This document shows, piece by piece, positions 8,469 to 17,200 of a stretch of 64,000 nucleotides of DNA. The notes beneath the pieces are model-generated. The model ran no database searches. It saw only the letters and a program-made list of their open reading frames with translations, and was not told the origin of the DNA. The DNA is from UBA12170 sp964293475 (GTDB lineage: Bacteria > Bacteroidota > Bacteroidia > Bacteroidales > UBA12170). Position 1 is the stretch's first letter. The number at the start of each line of letters is the position of its first letter. The position numbers and the translations under genes were made by a program. The stretch lies in assembly GCA_964293475.1 (NCBI GenBank), contig CAXYYJ010000002.1, forward strand, positions 1-64,000. The letters are read 5' to 3'.

Positions 8469-9302
8469 ATGGAAGTATTAACCACAGTTTTAGCAACTCA
8501 AAACCTTATGAAATTGCTGCGGAGTCAGGGAAAATCCATTGGCTTTGTGCCTACCATGGGCGCCTTGCATCAGGGACATATTTCCCTGGTTCAACAAGCT
8601 GTGAATGAGAACGATGTAGTAGTTTCGAGCCTTTTTGTAAATCCCATTCAGTTTAACAACCCGGAGGATTTGGAAAAATACCCCAGAACTTTTGAATCGG
8701 ATGTGGAAATGCTTAATCAAGCAGGATGCAACTATGTTTTTTACCCTACAGTAAGCGAGATGTATCCCGATAAAGTGACAAAAACCTATGATTTCGGGGC
8801 TTTGGAAAAGGTAATGGAAGGAGCTTTTCGACCCGGACATTTCAATGGAGTGGCCGTGGTGGTTCATAAACTCTTTGATATTGTTCAGCCCCATAAAGCC
8901 TATTTTGGCAAAAAGGATTATCAGCAATTGGCTGTTATTCGGCGGTTGGTGGAGATGGAGAAAATCCCCGTAACCATTATTGCTGCCGAAACCGTGAGAG
9001 AGCCCAGCGGACTTGCCATGAGCAGCCGAAACATGCGTTTGTCGGAAACCGAAAGAGAGAAGGCAGCTCAAATCAGCAAAACATTGAACTGGGTAAAATC
9101 GCAAAAAGGTTTATTGAGTATTAGAGAGTTGGAAGAGATGGCTTTGTCTCGATTAAAACCCGATTTCAACCCTGAATATTTTCAAATTGTTGATGCCTTG
9201 ACTCTTCAGCCTGTAAATAGCTGGACAGATGCCCCCAAATTGGTAGCCTGCGTGGCAGCGCATATTGGCGGCGTAAGGCTCATAGATAATTTGGAACTAT
9301 AA
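8469..9302 (+). CDS. panC: Pantoate-beta-alanine ligase
   Basis: This 277-residue enzyme makes pantothenate by ATP-dependent joining of pantoate and beta-alanine, a coenzyme A precursor step. Signature motifs are VPTMGALHQGHISLV (ATP-binding HxGH region), SLFVNPIQFNNPEDLEKYPR, FNGVAVVVHKLFDIVQPHKA, YFGKKDYQQLAVIRR and PSGLAMSSRNMRLS. Its length is normal for the family. The ATG at 8469 is chosen over 8439 because the family N-terminus fits there. Usually panC sits next to panD in Bacteroidota; panD is not in this window. The gene is convergent with oxyR. Confidence 0.95.
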   Translation: MEVLTTVLATQNLMKLLRSQGKSIGFVPTMGALHQGHISLVQQAVNENDVVVSSLFVNPIQFNNPEDLEKYPRTFESDVEMLNQAGCNYVFYPTVSEMYPDKVTKTYDFGALEKVMEGAFRPGHFNGVAVVVHKLFDIVQPHKAYFGKKDYQQLAVIRRLVEMEKIPVTIIAAETVREPSGLAMSSRNMRLSETEREKAAQISKTLNWVKSQKGLLSIRELEEMALSRLKPDFNPEYFQIVDALTLQPVNSWTDAPKLVACVAAHIGGVRLIDNLEL

Positions 9303-9330
9303 CTGAAAGAAACCTTTAATTCATGGTTGG

Positions 9331-10278
9331 TTAATGGTTTTTCCATTCCACCAGCAATCCCCTGTCTTTGCTCAGCAGGGAAGGAGGAACAGATGATTTT
9401 ATTTCCTTTCCCAATTCTTCTATAAGTTTGGTTTTCTGAAATTTACGCGTAAAAACCAAGCTTACTTCCCTCAGAGGTACCATGTTTTCGAAATGGCGTA
9501 CCTGCTGCCTTTTGTTGTCATCCATATCGAACCACGACAATTCCGGAATCAAAGTATAGCCGCCTTCCTTGTCGATTATTTTAATCAGGGTATCAAGATT
9601 TCCCCCTTCGAATTCAAAGGGAAGCTCCGAAGCCGAATAATGGTGAATATCGCAAAGATTTACCACCTGATGCCGAAAGCAGTGACCATCGGTTAGAAGC
9701 CATATATCGTCGGTTTTTATCTGAGTCACATTAACCACTTGTTGCTTGTTATAAGGATGGTTCTTGCTGCTGTAGATAAGCATTTCTTCATAATACAGGG
9801 GCATTTCGAAAACCCCTTTTTCGTTGAGTGGTGTTACTAAAATGCCCACATCAATGGTTCCTTTGAGCAGACTTTCGGCTATTCGCTCAGTTACCATCTC
9901 TTTCACCTTGAGGTCGACTCCGGGGAATTTTCGCCTGAACTCACCGCTGAATCGGGGAAGAAGGTAGGGCGATATGGTAGGGATTACGCCAATGTGGAGC
10001 TCCCCGGTCATGATATCCTTACTCTCGCGGGCAATCTGTTCAATCTTTTTCGATTCGGCCAAAACGTCCCTCGCCTGCTCAATAATCTTTTCTCCTGCCA
10101 AAGTGGGCACAACAGGTTGCTTGCTTCGGTCGAAAATAATAACCCCCAAATCTTCTTCCATCTTTTTAATCTGCATACTCAACGTTGGCTGAGTGACAAA
10201 GCATTTGTCGGCAGCTGTGGCAAAATGACGATAAGTATCCACTGCCACTATATATTCCAATTGTATTAAACTAACCAT
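9331..10278 (-). CDS. oxyR: OxyR-type LysR-family redox regulator
   Basis: This 315-residue regulator has an N-terminal LysR helix-turn-helix (SLIQLEYIVAVDTYRHFATA, then ADKCFVTQPTLSMQIKKMEE) and a substrate-binding-like sensor domain. Two cysteines, Cys200 and Cys209, sit in DGHCFRHQVVNLCD with the same spacing as the redox pair Cys199/Cys208 of E. coli OxyR, so peroxide sensing by disulfide formation is well supported. The ATG at 10278 is chosen because an upstream extension encodes low-complexity hydrophobic residues and contains promoter sequence. It is divergent from dps and the peroxiredoxin gene, the expected target genes. Confidence 0.92.
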   Translation of the reverse strand: MVSLIQLEYIVAVDTYRHFATAADKCFVTQPTLSMQIKKMEEDLGVIIFDRSKQPVVPTLAGEKIIEQARDVLAESKKIEQIARESKDIMTGELHIGVIPTISPYLLPRFSGEFRRKFPGVDLKVKEMVTERIAESLLKGTIDVGILVTPLNEKGVFEMPLYYEEMLIYSSKNHPYNKQQVVNVTQIKTDDIWLLTDGHCFRHQVVNLCDIHHYSASELPFEFEGGNLDTLIKIIDKEGGYTLIPELSWFDMDDNKRQQVRHFENMVPLREVSLVFTRKFQKTKLIEELGKEIKSSVPPSLLSKDRGLLVEWKNH

Positions 10279-10282
10279 TTGA

Positions 10283-10290
10283 CAAATATA
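10283..10290 (-). promoter_or_regulatory. Candidate -7 element of oxyR (possibly leaderless mRNA)
   Basis: Minus-strand TATATTTG fits TAnnTTTG and ends five bases before the ATG at 10278. Transcription would start at about 10279, so the oxyR message may have almost no leader. Confidence 0.4.
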
Positions 10291-10322
10291 GAGAAAATCT
10301 ATGTAATTATAGTTATTATTGA

Positions 10323-10354
10323 TTTGACTTACGAAAATTTTGAGTATACTTTTG
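10323..10354 (+). promoter_or_regulatory. Promoter of dps and the peroxiredoxin gene
   Basis: TTTG (10323-10326) and TACTTTTG (10347-10354) are separated by 20 bases, a full match to the Bacteroidota -33/-7 promoter. The predicted start is near 10358, with a leader of about 54 bases before dps. The oxyR and dps promoters lie within about 75 bases of each other, so one OxyR site could control both. Confidence 0.65.
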
Positions 10355-10411
10355 CAGCGTAAACAGAATTTAATTAGTAAAAAAAGAAACCAAAAAAAGA
10401 AAGGATTAAAA

Positions 10412-10879
10412 ATGAACAGAATTGGATTAGACAAAGAAAAAGCAACAGAATTAGGCTTGTTATTGAACGACTTATTGGCCAATTACCAGGTTTTTTATAG
10501 CAACGTAAGAGGATTTCACTGGAACGTGAAAGGAGAGAAGTTTTTTGAGCTCCACATCAAGTTCGAAGAATTGTATAACGACCTTATTTTAAAAATTGAC
10601 GAATTGGCCGAAAGGATTTTAACCCTGAGTTCGGAGCCGGAATATCGGTTTTCAAAATATCTGGAGATAGCCGAAATAAAAGAAGCATCTCAAACCCAGA
10701 ATGGTATGAAAGATATGGAGGATATAGTTGATGGTCTGGGCATTTTGATTAAAAAGCAGCGTTCCATTTTGTTGTTGAGCGGAGAAGCCGACGACGAAGG
10801 AACAAGCAGTTTGATGAGCGATTACATAAGAGAACAGGAAAAGTTAGTATGGATGTATTCCGCTTTCCTGGGCAGATAA
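10412..10879 (+). CDS. dps: Dps-family ferritin-like DNA-protection protein
   Basis: This 155-residue protein stores iron and consumes hydrogen peroxide at inter-subunit ferroxidase sites. The ligand set is complete with canonical spacing: His36 (RGFHWNVKG), His48 (FFELHIKFEE), Asp63 and Glu67 (KIDELAER). The last residues are WMYSAFLGR, near the end of the fold; no long basic DNA-binding tail is present. The ATG at 10412 is used because the in-frame ATG at 10340 precedes the promoter's -7 element. It is followed after 33 bases by the peroxiredoxin gene, probably in one operon controlled by divergent OxyR. Confidence 0.92.
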   Translation: MNRIGLDKEKATELGLLLNDLLANYQVFYSNVRGFHWNVKGEKFFELHIKFEELYNDLILKIDELAERILTLSSEPEYRFSKYLEIAEIKEASQTQNGMKDMEDIVDGLGILIKKQRSILLLSGEADDEGTSSLMSDYIREQEKLVWMYSAFLGR

Positions 10880-10912
10880 ATAGAATTTAAACCAATAAAA
10901 AAAACTAAAGTT

Positions 10913-11581
10913 ATGGAAGAAAAAGTAAAAAAAGGAATGCCCTTATTGGGCGATGAGTTCCCAAAAATGACCGTTCAAACCACCCATGGAATGAAAACCC
11001 TACCCGATGATTACAGCGGAAAATGGTTTGTATTGTTCAGCCATCCCGCCGATTTCACTCCCGTTTGTACCACTGAGTTTATAGCTTTTCAGGAGCGTTA
11101 CGACAAATTCAGAGCACTGAATTGCGAGTTAATAGGAATGAGTGTTGACCAGGTATTCTCTCACATGAAATGGGAAGAGTGGATTAAAGACAACATGAAT
11201 GTTCAGATAGAATTCCCCATTATTGCCGATACCGGAAAAGTAGCCGACGAGTTGGGATTAATTCACCCCGGAAAAGGAACCAATACCGTAAGAGCGGTGT
11301 TTATTGTAGACCCAATTGGTAAATTCCGTATCATTTTCTATTACCCACAGGAATTGGGAAGAAATATGGACGAAATCCTGAGAGCACTCGAAGGTATGCA
11401 GGTTTCCGACGCCAACAAAGTGGCTATGCCAGCACAGTGGCCTAATAATGAGCATTTTGGAGCCAGAGTTGTTGTGCCACCCGCAACCAATGTATTCGAT
11501 GCCAAACAGCGTTTGGAAAGAGCCAAAAACGGCGAGTTCGAGTGTCTAGATTGGTGGTTATGCCACAAAGAACTTAAATAG
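10913..11581 (+). CDS. Prx6-type (archaeal-like) peroxiredoxin
   Basis: This 222-residue thiol peroxidase reduces hydrogen peroxide and alkyl hydroperoxides. The peroxidatic Cys52 is in HPADFTPVCTTEF. The C-terminal extension carries two further cysteines, Cys211 and Cys217, in ECLDWWLCHKE. The six-residue spacing matches the C-terminal pair of archaeal peroxiredoxins such as the Aeropyrum enzyme, where one resolves the disulfide. It therefore belongs to the Prx6 group and is distinct from the AhpC two-domain partner system; no ahpF is present. It sits downstream of dps and before a strong terminator. Confidence 0.92.
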   Translation: MEEKVKKGMPLLGDEFPKMTVQTTHGMKTLPDDYSGKWFVLFSHPADFTPVCTTEFIAFQERYDKFRALNCELIGMSVDQVFSHMKWEEWIKDNMNVQIEFPIIADTGKVADELGLIHPGKGTNTVRAVFIVDPIGKFRIIFYYPQELGRNMDEILRALEGMQVSDANKVAMPAQWPNNEHFGARVVVPPATNVFDAKQRLERAKNGEFECLDWWLCHKELK

Positions 11582-11604
11582 TTTTTTCATTTTGATTTCT
11601 TTTG

Positions 11605-11637
11605 AAAAACCGCCTGTAACAATGGGCGGTTTTTTTA
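11605..11637 (+). terminator. Rho-independent terminator of the dps-peroxiredoxin operon
   Basis: The stem is ACCGCC/GGCGGT, extended by A/T pairs, with a ten-base loop and a run of seven T. It lies 24 bases after the peroxiredoxin stop codon. Confidence 0.85.
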
Positions 11638-11832
11638 TTTCAACAAATTAAAAAAATCCGTTCTGTAAAAATGTCACAAAACAACTGATTCTTTAAAAAA
11701 TTTATAACTTCGCGAAAGTTTTCTAAAATGTAAACACAGAATCAGATTGTATTCGATATATACATAACTGATTCCTAATTCAATGAATAATGATAAAAGA
11801 ATATTATCAATTGTATTGTTAAAATCCCAAAA

Positions 11833-13113
11833 ATGAAAAAAATTGCCATCATCGGGCTGGGCTATGTGGGCCTGCCTTTAGCCGTAGAATTTGCTAAAAA
11901 CCGCTGTGTTGTAGGATTCGACGTAAAACCACAGCGTATCAAAGAACTCAACGACGGCCACGACCCAACCTTAGAAGTTTCTGATGAAGAACTCAAATCG
12001 GTTCTGACTAAAAATTCACTGTCGGGCGATAAAGGCCTGCTTATTACAAACAGTATTTTGCATATTCAGGACTGCAAAATTTATATTATTGCTGTACCCA
12101 CTCCCACCGATAAAAATAACCGACCCGATTTAACCCCCTTGGTTAAAGCTTCGGAAACAGTGGGAAAAGTGCTCAAAGATGGGGACATTGTTATTTACGA
12201 AAGCACCGTTTATCCTGGAGCTACCGAAGAAGACTGCGTTCCTGTACTGGAGCAATTCTCGGGCAAAAAGATGAACGAGCATTTCTTTGTGGGTTATTCC
12301 CCCGAGCGCATCAACCCTGGCGACAAAGTTCACACTTTGACCACTATTAAGAAAGTCACATCAGGCAGCACCCTCGAAACCGGAAAAGAAGTAGATGCTT
12401 TATACCGCGAAATCATTGTTGCAGGAACCCATCTGGCACCAAGCATCAAAGTGGCCGAGGCAGCCAAAGTAATTGAAAATTCTCAGCGCGATATCAACAT
12501 TGCCTTTGTAAACGAGCTGAGCAAAATTTTCAACAAAATGGGTATCGATACCTTAGATGTGTTGGAAGCTGCCGGAACAAAATGGAATTTCCTTCCTTTC
12601 CGTCCGGGATTGGTTGGTGGCCATTGCATTGGAGTTGATCCCTATTATCTGGCTCAAAAAGCTCAGGAAGTGGGATATCACCCGGAGATTATTTTGGCTG
12701 GCCGCCGTTTGAACGATGGCATGGGCGCCTATGTTGCCGGAGAGCTTGTTAAACTCATGCTCAAAGCAGGGAAACCTGTAAAAAACAGCAAAGCCCTGAT
12801 GCTTGGAATCACTTTCAAGGAAAACTGTCCCGACATCAGAAATACCAGAGCCATAGATATTTACCACGAGTTAATGAGCTACGGAATGGAAGTGGATATT
12901 TACGATCCATGGGCCGATGTGACCGAAGTGACCCATGAATATGGAATTTCTATTTGTCATAAATACCCAACACAGAGCTACGATGCTATTATTTTGGCAG
13001 TGGCACATAACGAATTCCGCGAAATAGACATGAAGGCTCACAAGAAAAATGGCGCCATCATTTACGATGTAAAAGGAATTTTACCCAAGGAAATAGTGGA
13101 TGCACGGTTATAA
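11833..13113 (+). CDS. UDP-glucose/UDP-N-acetylhexosamine dehydrogenase (TviB/WbpO-like)
   Basis: This 426-residue enzyme oxidises a nucleotide sugar to a uronic acid in two NAD-dependent steps. The N-terminal Rossmann motif is KIAIIGLGYVGLPLAVEFA (residues 3-21). The catalytic Cys265 is in PGLVGGHCIGVDPYYLA. The C-terminal domain includes LGITFKENCPDIRNTR. These traits match the TviB/VipA and WbpO group acting on UDP-N-acetyl sugars rather than the Ugd group. Its products feed capsule or O-antigen synthesis, yet no glycosyltransferase, flippase or polymerase gene is nearby. It has its own terminator and stands as a single transcription unit. Confidence 0.88.
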   Translation: MKKIAIIGLGYVGLPLAVEFAKNRCVVGFDVKPQRIKELNDGHDPTLEVSDEELKSVLTKNSLSGDKGLLITNSILHIQDCKIYIIAVPTPTDKNNRPDLTPLVKASETVGKVLKDGDIVIYESTVYPGATEEDCVPVLEQFSGKKMNEHFFVGYSPERINPGDKVHTLTTIKKVTSGSTLETGKEVDALYREIIVAGTHLAPSIKVAEAAKVIENSQRDINIAFVNELSKIFNKMGIDTLDVLEAAGTKWNFLPFRPGLVGGHCIGVDPYYLAQKAQEVGYHPEIILAGRRLNDGMGAYVAGELVKLMLKAGKPVKNSKALMLGITFKENCPDIRNTRAIDIYHELMSYGMEVDIYDPWADVTEVTHEYGISICHKYPTQSYDAIILAVAHNEFREIDMKAHKKNGAIIYDVKGILPKEIVDARL

Positions 13114-13130
13114 TAATCTCTGAAAAAACC

Positions 13131-13176
13131 AAAAAGGTTGGGTTTGCCGAAAGGCCAAAAGCCCAGCCTTTTTTTA
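13131..13176 (+). terminator. Rho-independent terminator after the nucleotide-sugar dehydrogenase
   Basis: The stem pairs AAAAGGTTGGG with CCCAGCCTTTT (one G-T pair) around a 19-base loop that holds a smaller GCC/GGC hairpin. A T-rich tract follows. Confidence 0.8.
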
Positions 13177-13444
13177 TTGCTTAATTTGTTGTGTTACCCG
13201 ACAAAATCTGTCCGTGCTCAGAGGGCATAAATATTAAATTTTACAACACATCACACATGCTTTATGCCTTCGCAAATTAACGATTTGATAAAGATATCTG
13301 CATTTCCTGCTAATTTAAATGGCTGTACTTTGGTCTAAAATACTGAGATTAAATGGAAAAGAGTTTTTTTCTGTTATTCAATATATTCATGAAATCGCTA
13401 TCGAAAAAAGCTTAACTTTATCTATTATTAAAAAAATAACCACA

Positions 13445-13780
13445 ATGATTCTATTCGGACAAAAACAGAAAAAAGATAAACTATCGCGCATTGATGTTTC
13501 CTATCATCAGCATAAGCCAAAATCTAATAAACTGGTAGTTTACAACAATAATCACATTGATATTGAGTCGCTTCAGGTGACAATAGTGGATAATCAGAAT
13601 CACCAATTCTTCTACGAGTATTCACAGATTAAGCCCAAGGAAAGTGTACTTTTATCATTGACCAATCTGCAAGGTGAAAAACCTGACAGTTTTGAAGGGG
13701 AAATTTCCCGTCTCGAGTTTCGGTTAGAAAATACCACATCGATATTTCGGGCAATTGAAACGGGCTTTGTCAGAATTTAG
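13445..13780 (+). CDS. Small hypothetical protein
   Basis: This 111-residue protein is not recognised. It starts MILFGQKQKKDKLSRIDVSY, has no signal peptide or membrane segment, and is rich in Asn, Gln, Lys and Glu with alternating hydrophobic residues (SNKLVVYNNNHIDIESLQVT), suggesting a small beta-sheet domain. The in-frame ATG at 13319 would add 42 residues of unlike composition, so 13445 is preferred. It stands alone between a terminator and a long gap before the end of sprA. Confidence 0.55.
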   Translation: MILFGQKQKKDKLSRIDVSYHQHKPKSNKLVVYNNNHIDIESLQVTIVDNQNHQFFYEYSQIKPKESVLLSLTNLQGEKPDSFEGEISRLEFRLENTTSIFRAIETGFVRI

Positions 13781-14224
13781 CTAAACGGCAGTATCTATCC
13801 TCCACTAAATATCAACTTCTTTCGCAAAAAATCGTTGATTGAATCATAGATTTTATTCTAAAAATTCGGTTTTGATGACGTCTTTGTTGGATGAAAGTCT
13901 TATCTTTTTGATGTTCCAAAACTGATAATAAGTTTGTGATGAGTGCCCTTGAAGAATATCCTATTTTGATGACGCTGTATGACGCTTACAGCCCAATTGA
14001 TAGCAATAAAGCTTTTTTCCTTTTCTGATTTCCACGGTCAATGTTTTAAAACTTTTTGATGCAAAAAAAGATGTACAAATCAATAAATTGATTTATAGAG
14101 CATGATTATAAGAAAACAGAAAAATTAAAAGCCCCTAAAAAATTATAGTTTTTTCCTTTTTAACCATTCTCCGACTAAAATATTTTTATCAAAAAGTGAA
14201 GAAGTAGGCTACCATAATTTGCCA
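13781..14224. other. Gene-free gap between the small hypothetical gene and sprA
   Basis: This 444-bp AT-rich stretch lies between two gene ends. It contains two copies of TTTTGATGACG (13870-13880 and 13964-13974), which may be chance. I see no supported coding frame, RNA gene or clear terminator. Confidence 0.5.
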
Positions 14225-17200
14225 TTATTGAGTCAAAGTAAAACGTAAACTAAGCCCGCCGCTGGTGGTTGAGTTGGGATATTGATTGGCCACATGGGGC
14301 TTGTTCATAATCCTGTCGAAGTAAAAACGTACTGTAAACTTCTGGCTCACCATATAATCGGCGGAGAAATTGATGGAGGTGATTCGCTGCCCGGAGCTTA
14401 TCTGGTCTATTTCCTCATCCAACCGGCGTAGCACGGTTTTGTTATCGCGGATGGAGAAGTCGAGTTTGATGTTCAGGTCGGAGTTGAGCTGTTTTTTCTT
14501 GCCTTTTCCCCCGAAGGTTTTTATGGAGAATTTCACGTTTTTAATCCTGTAACCCAATCCCACCACATACTCATTGCTCACCACTTCGGTAAGCTGGTTA
14601 TTGACGAAACTGAGCGCCAGATTCCTTGTTTTCTTGAACTCCAGATTGGTGAGCAAGCTATTGTTCCAGGTCATGTCTAATTTCACCAGCGGACTAAACT
14701 GCTCCGAAATACTCAATAACGACATTTCATACTTATTTACGAAGTCGCCATTTTCGTTTACCGTGCTGGGATAGCCCAAATCTGAAATGTCTTCGAAATT
14801 CACATCGCTCACATAGCTGCCAATATTATAAGACGATTTATAGCTGTGGGTAACGGTAACGGTTTTAAATATTTTGGCTAAAGCCGGAATTTTGCTCAAT
14901 CCCTTGTAGGTGATTCGCCAGTTGGGGAAGGGAATGGCAGGGAAATAGGTGGTTGGGATTTTGTCGGGCGAACGGTCGGTATAGGCAGCCACAAAAGCTC
15001 CCAATAATACATCCTGACTCGAGCTGCTATATCCACTCGGATAACCTGTGGAATCGATATGCTGACCGTTCCAGTAGGGATTTTCATCGGCTAAACGGTT
15101 GGCCATGCGCAATCTGTATTCTTTCATTCGGGTGTAGCTGGCACTGCTGTTGTCGTCGGCAATTTTATCGAAAGCTGTGGTAAAAGTAAAGAATGACATA
15201 CTAAAGCTTCCGCGCTCCATGGGTGTGTATTCTATAAACTCTTCAAAATCACTGTTGTATTTATAGTAGCTTTCGCGGGTATAGCTGTAGGTTCGGGTGG
15301 CGTTGAGCTCAATTCGCAAGTCATTTAAAGGCTCAAAGGTGGCTCTAACGTCTAAGTTATTGCTGAACTTATTATAATTCAATGTGTTGAGACTACTGTC
15401 GATGGAGAGCCAGGTTTGATGATCGGAGTATTTGGTGATATCGTTTTCCCAGCCAAAAACATAGCCAATTCCGGGTGCCATCTGCGACCAGTTATTTCCC
15501 AGAGCTCCGGGCTCCGGATAAAAGCCCGGCATCTCGTTACCCTTACTTTGCGACCAGGTAACGGTAGCATCTTTCCACATCATGAGGAAACGCAGCGAAT
15601 TGTCGAGAATGATTCTTCCTATGGGAATACTGGTATCAGTAGAATCTGATTTGGTATTGGTGTTGGAGTTGGCATTGCCCCTTCCCGACATTTCGGCAGT
15701 TTTTCCCTTGCGCGCTTCATCTTTCTTGCCCTTGCCCCTGGTGCTACTCTTTTGATTGATTTTTTTCAGATAGGGCACTTTGTTATAAAGCTTTTCCATT
15801 CGCAAATTTCCATTGAGCGAAATGGTATTGGAGTTTTCAATGGTATTGCCCAATCGCTCCTGCAAACTAACAGGGCTGGCGGTCCAGTGATATTCTCCCT
15901 GATAGCGGGCATTGGCAGTCATCCAGTCGAAGAGCGGGATTTTATTGATGGGGATTGAATAGTTGAGCGTGATGCTTTGGTCGAACTGATTCATTCGTCC
16001 ACCATCGAAAATACTGGCCCAAACGGAATCGCGATACATATTCATGTAGCTGCCATCGGTACGGTCAATGCGGCCGGCTGGCTCGTCGACATTGGCCATG
16101 GCCTTGGCCTGATATTCGAGTTTTAACCCTTTGGTAATGTCGTATTTCAAGGTATAGTTTCTATTCCACTCAAAACGTTTGGTCCAGGTCCAGCGCATGG
16201 GAATATCGCCTTTGCTCTTGTTTCTCATCCGCTTATCGGCATATTCGCGGTTCACATCTGTGCGGAAGGTAAAGAGCTTGGGCAGGTAGTAGAAGTTAAA
16301 ATCTCTGATGATTCTCAGCGAATTACCACTTAAGAATTTAACCTTTTTCAGGGGTTCAACCGGATCGGGATTTAATGCCAGATTGTAACCCAAACCTCCA
16401 CGGTAAGTTTTTTGCAAGTGATACTCCACATCAATATTCCTGTGGAAAATCTCGGCATAGCTATAGCTCACATCGAAGTTTTCTATGTCCCAGGGTTTTT
16501 GTTTGGTTAGTTTTTGGCCTGTGCGATCCTTGCGAACATTCATAAAGTTGATGTTCTTGCGGATGGTCACATCCTGGCTCAGGCTTTTAACGGAGTCTTT
16601 CTGAGCCTCATTGGAATAGCTCTCCAAATCTTTTTTGAATTTGATATCCGGATCCAGCGGATTGTATTCGGGTGTAAGCCGCGACTCGCTATAGTCGAAG
16701 TGCATGGGAACTTTAACGCCCCACTCTTCAGGCATGAGTTTTCCCAGCTCCAGATTGGTGGCTATGTCGAAATTCGTTATGTCTTCTTTCTGGCGGTCAT
16801 TGATTTTACTTTCCAATCCGCCAAAACCGGGAGTGCTTTTAGTTCCTGAAACTATGACGTTTCCAAGGTCGGCCAAATCAACTTTGGCACGGGCGGTGGC
16901 TGCCCAGGCCGATTTATTATCGAAATCGGTAACCCGAAGCTCGTTCACCCAGATTTCTGCACATTTGGGCAATCCATCATCTTCGCTGTCGTTAATACCT
17001 TGCTTTTTAGGGTTTCTAACACCTATCATAATGGCTCTTACATCGCTGATGCTTGGCGAACCCAAAACTGTGATGATATTGTTTCCGTCCTTCTCGCTGT
17101 AGGGCAATGTATGGCTCACATTTTCAGCATCTTCCCGTTCTGCCACATTTCTGTTTAGCTTCACATTCACCAGATTTTCCAAATCTATTTCCAAAGCATT

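Noticed and set aside
13870..13974. Repeated TTTTGATGACG
   Set aside because: Only two short copies in AT-rich DNA without structure; could be chance.
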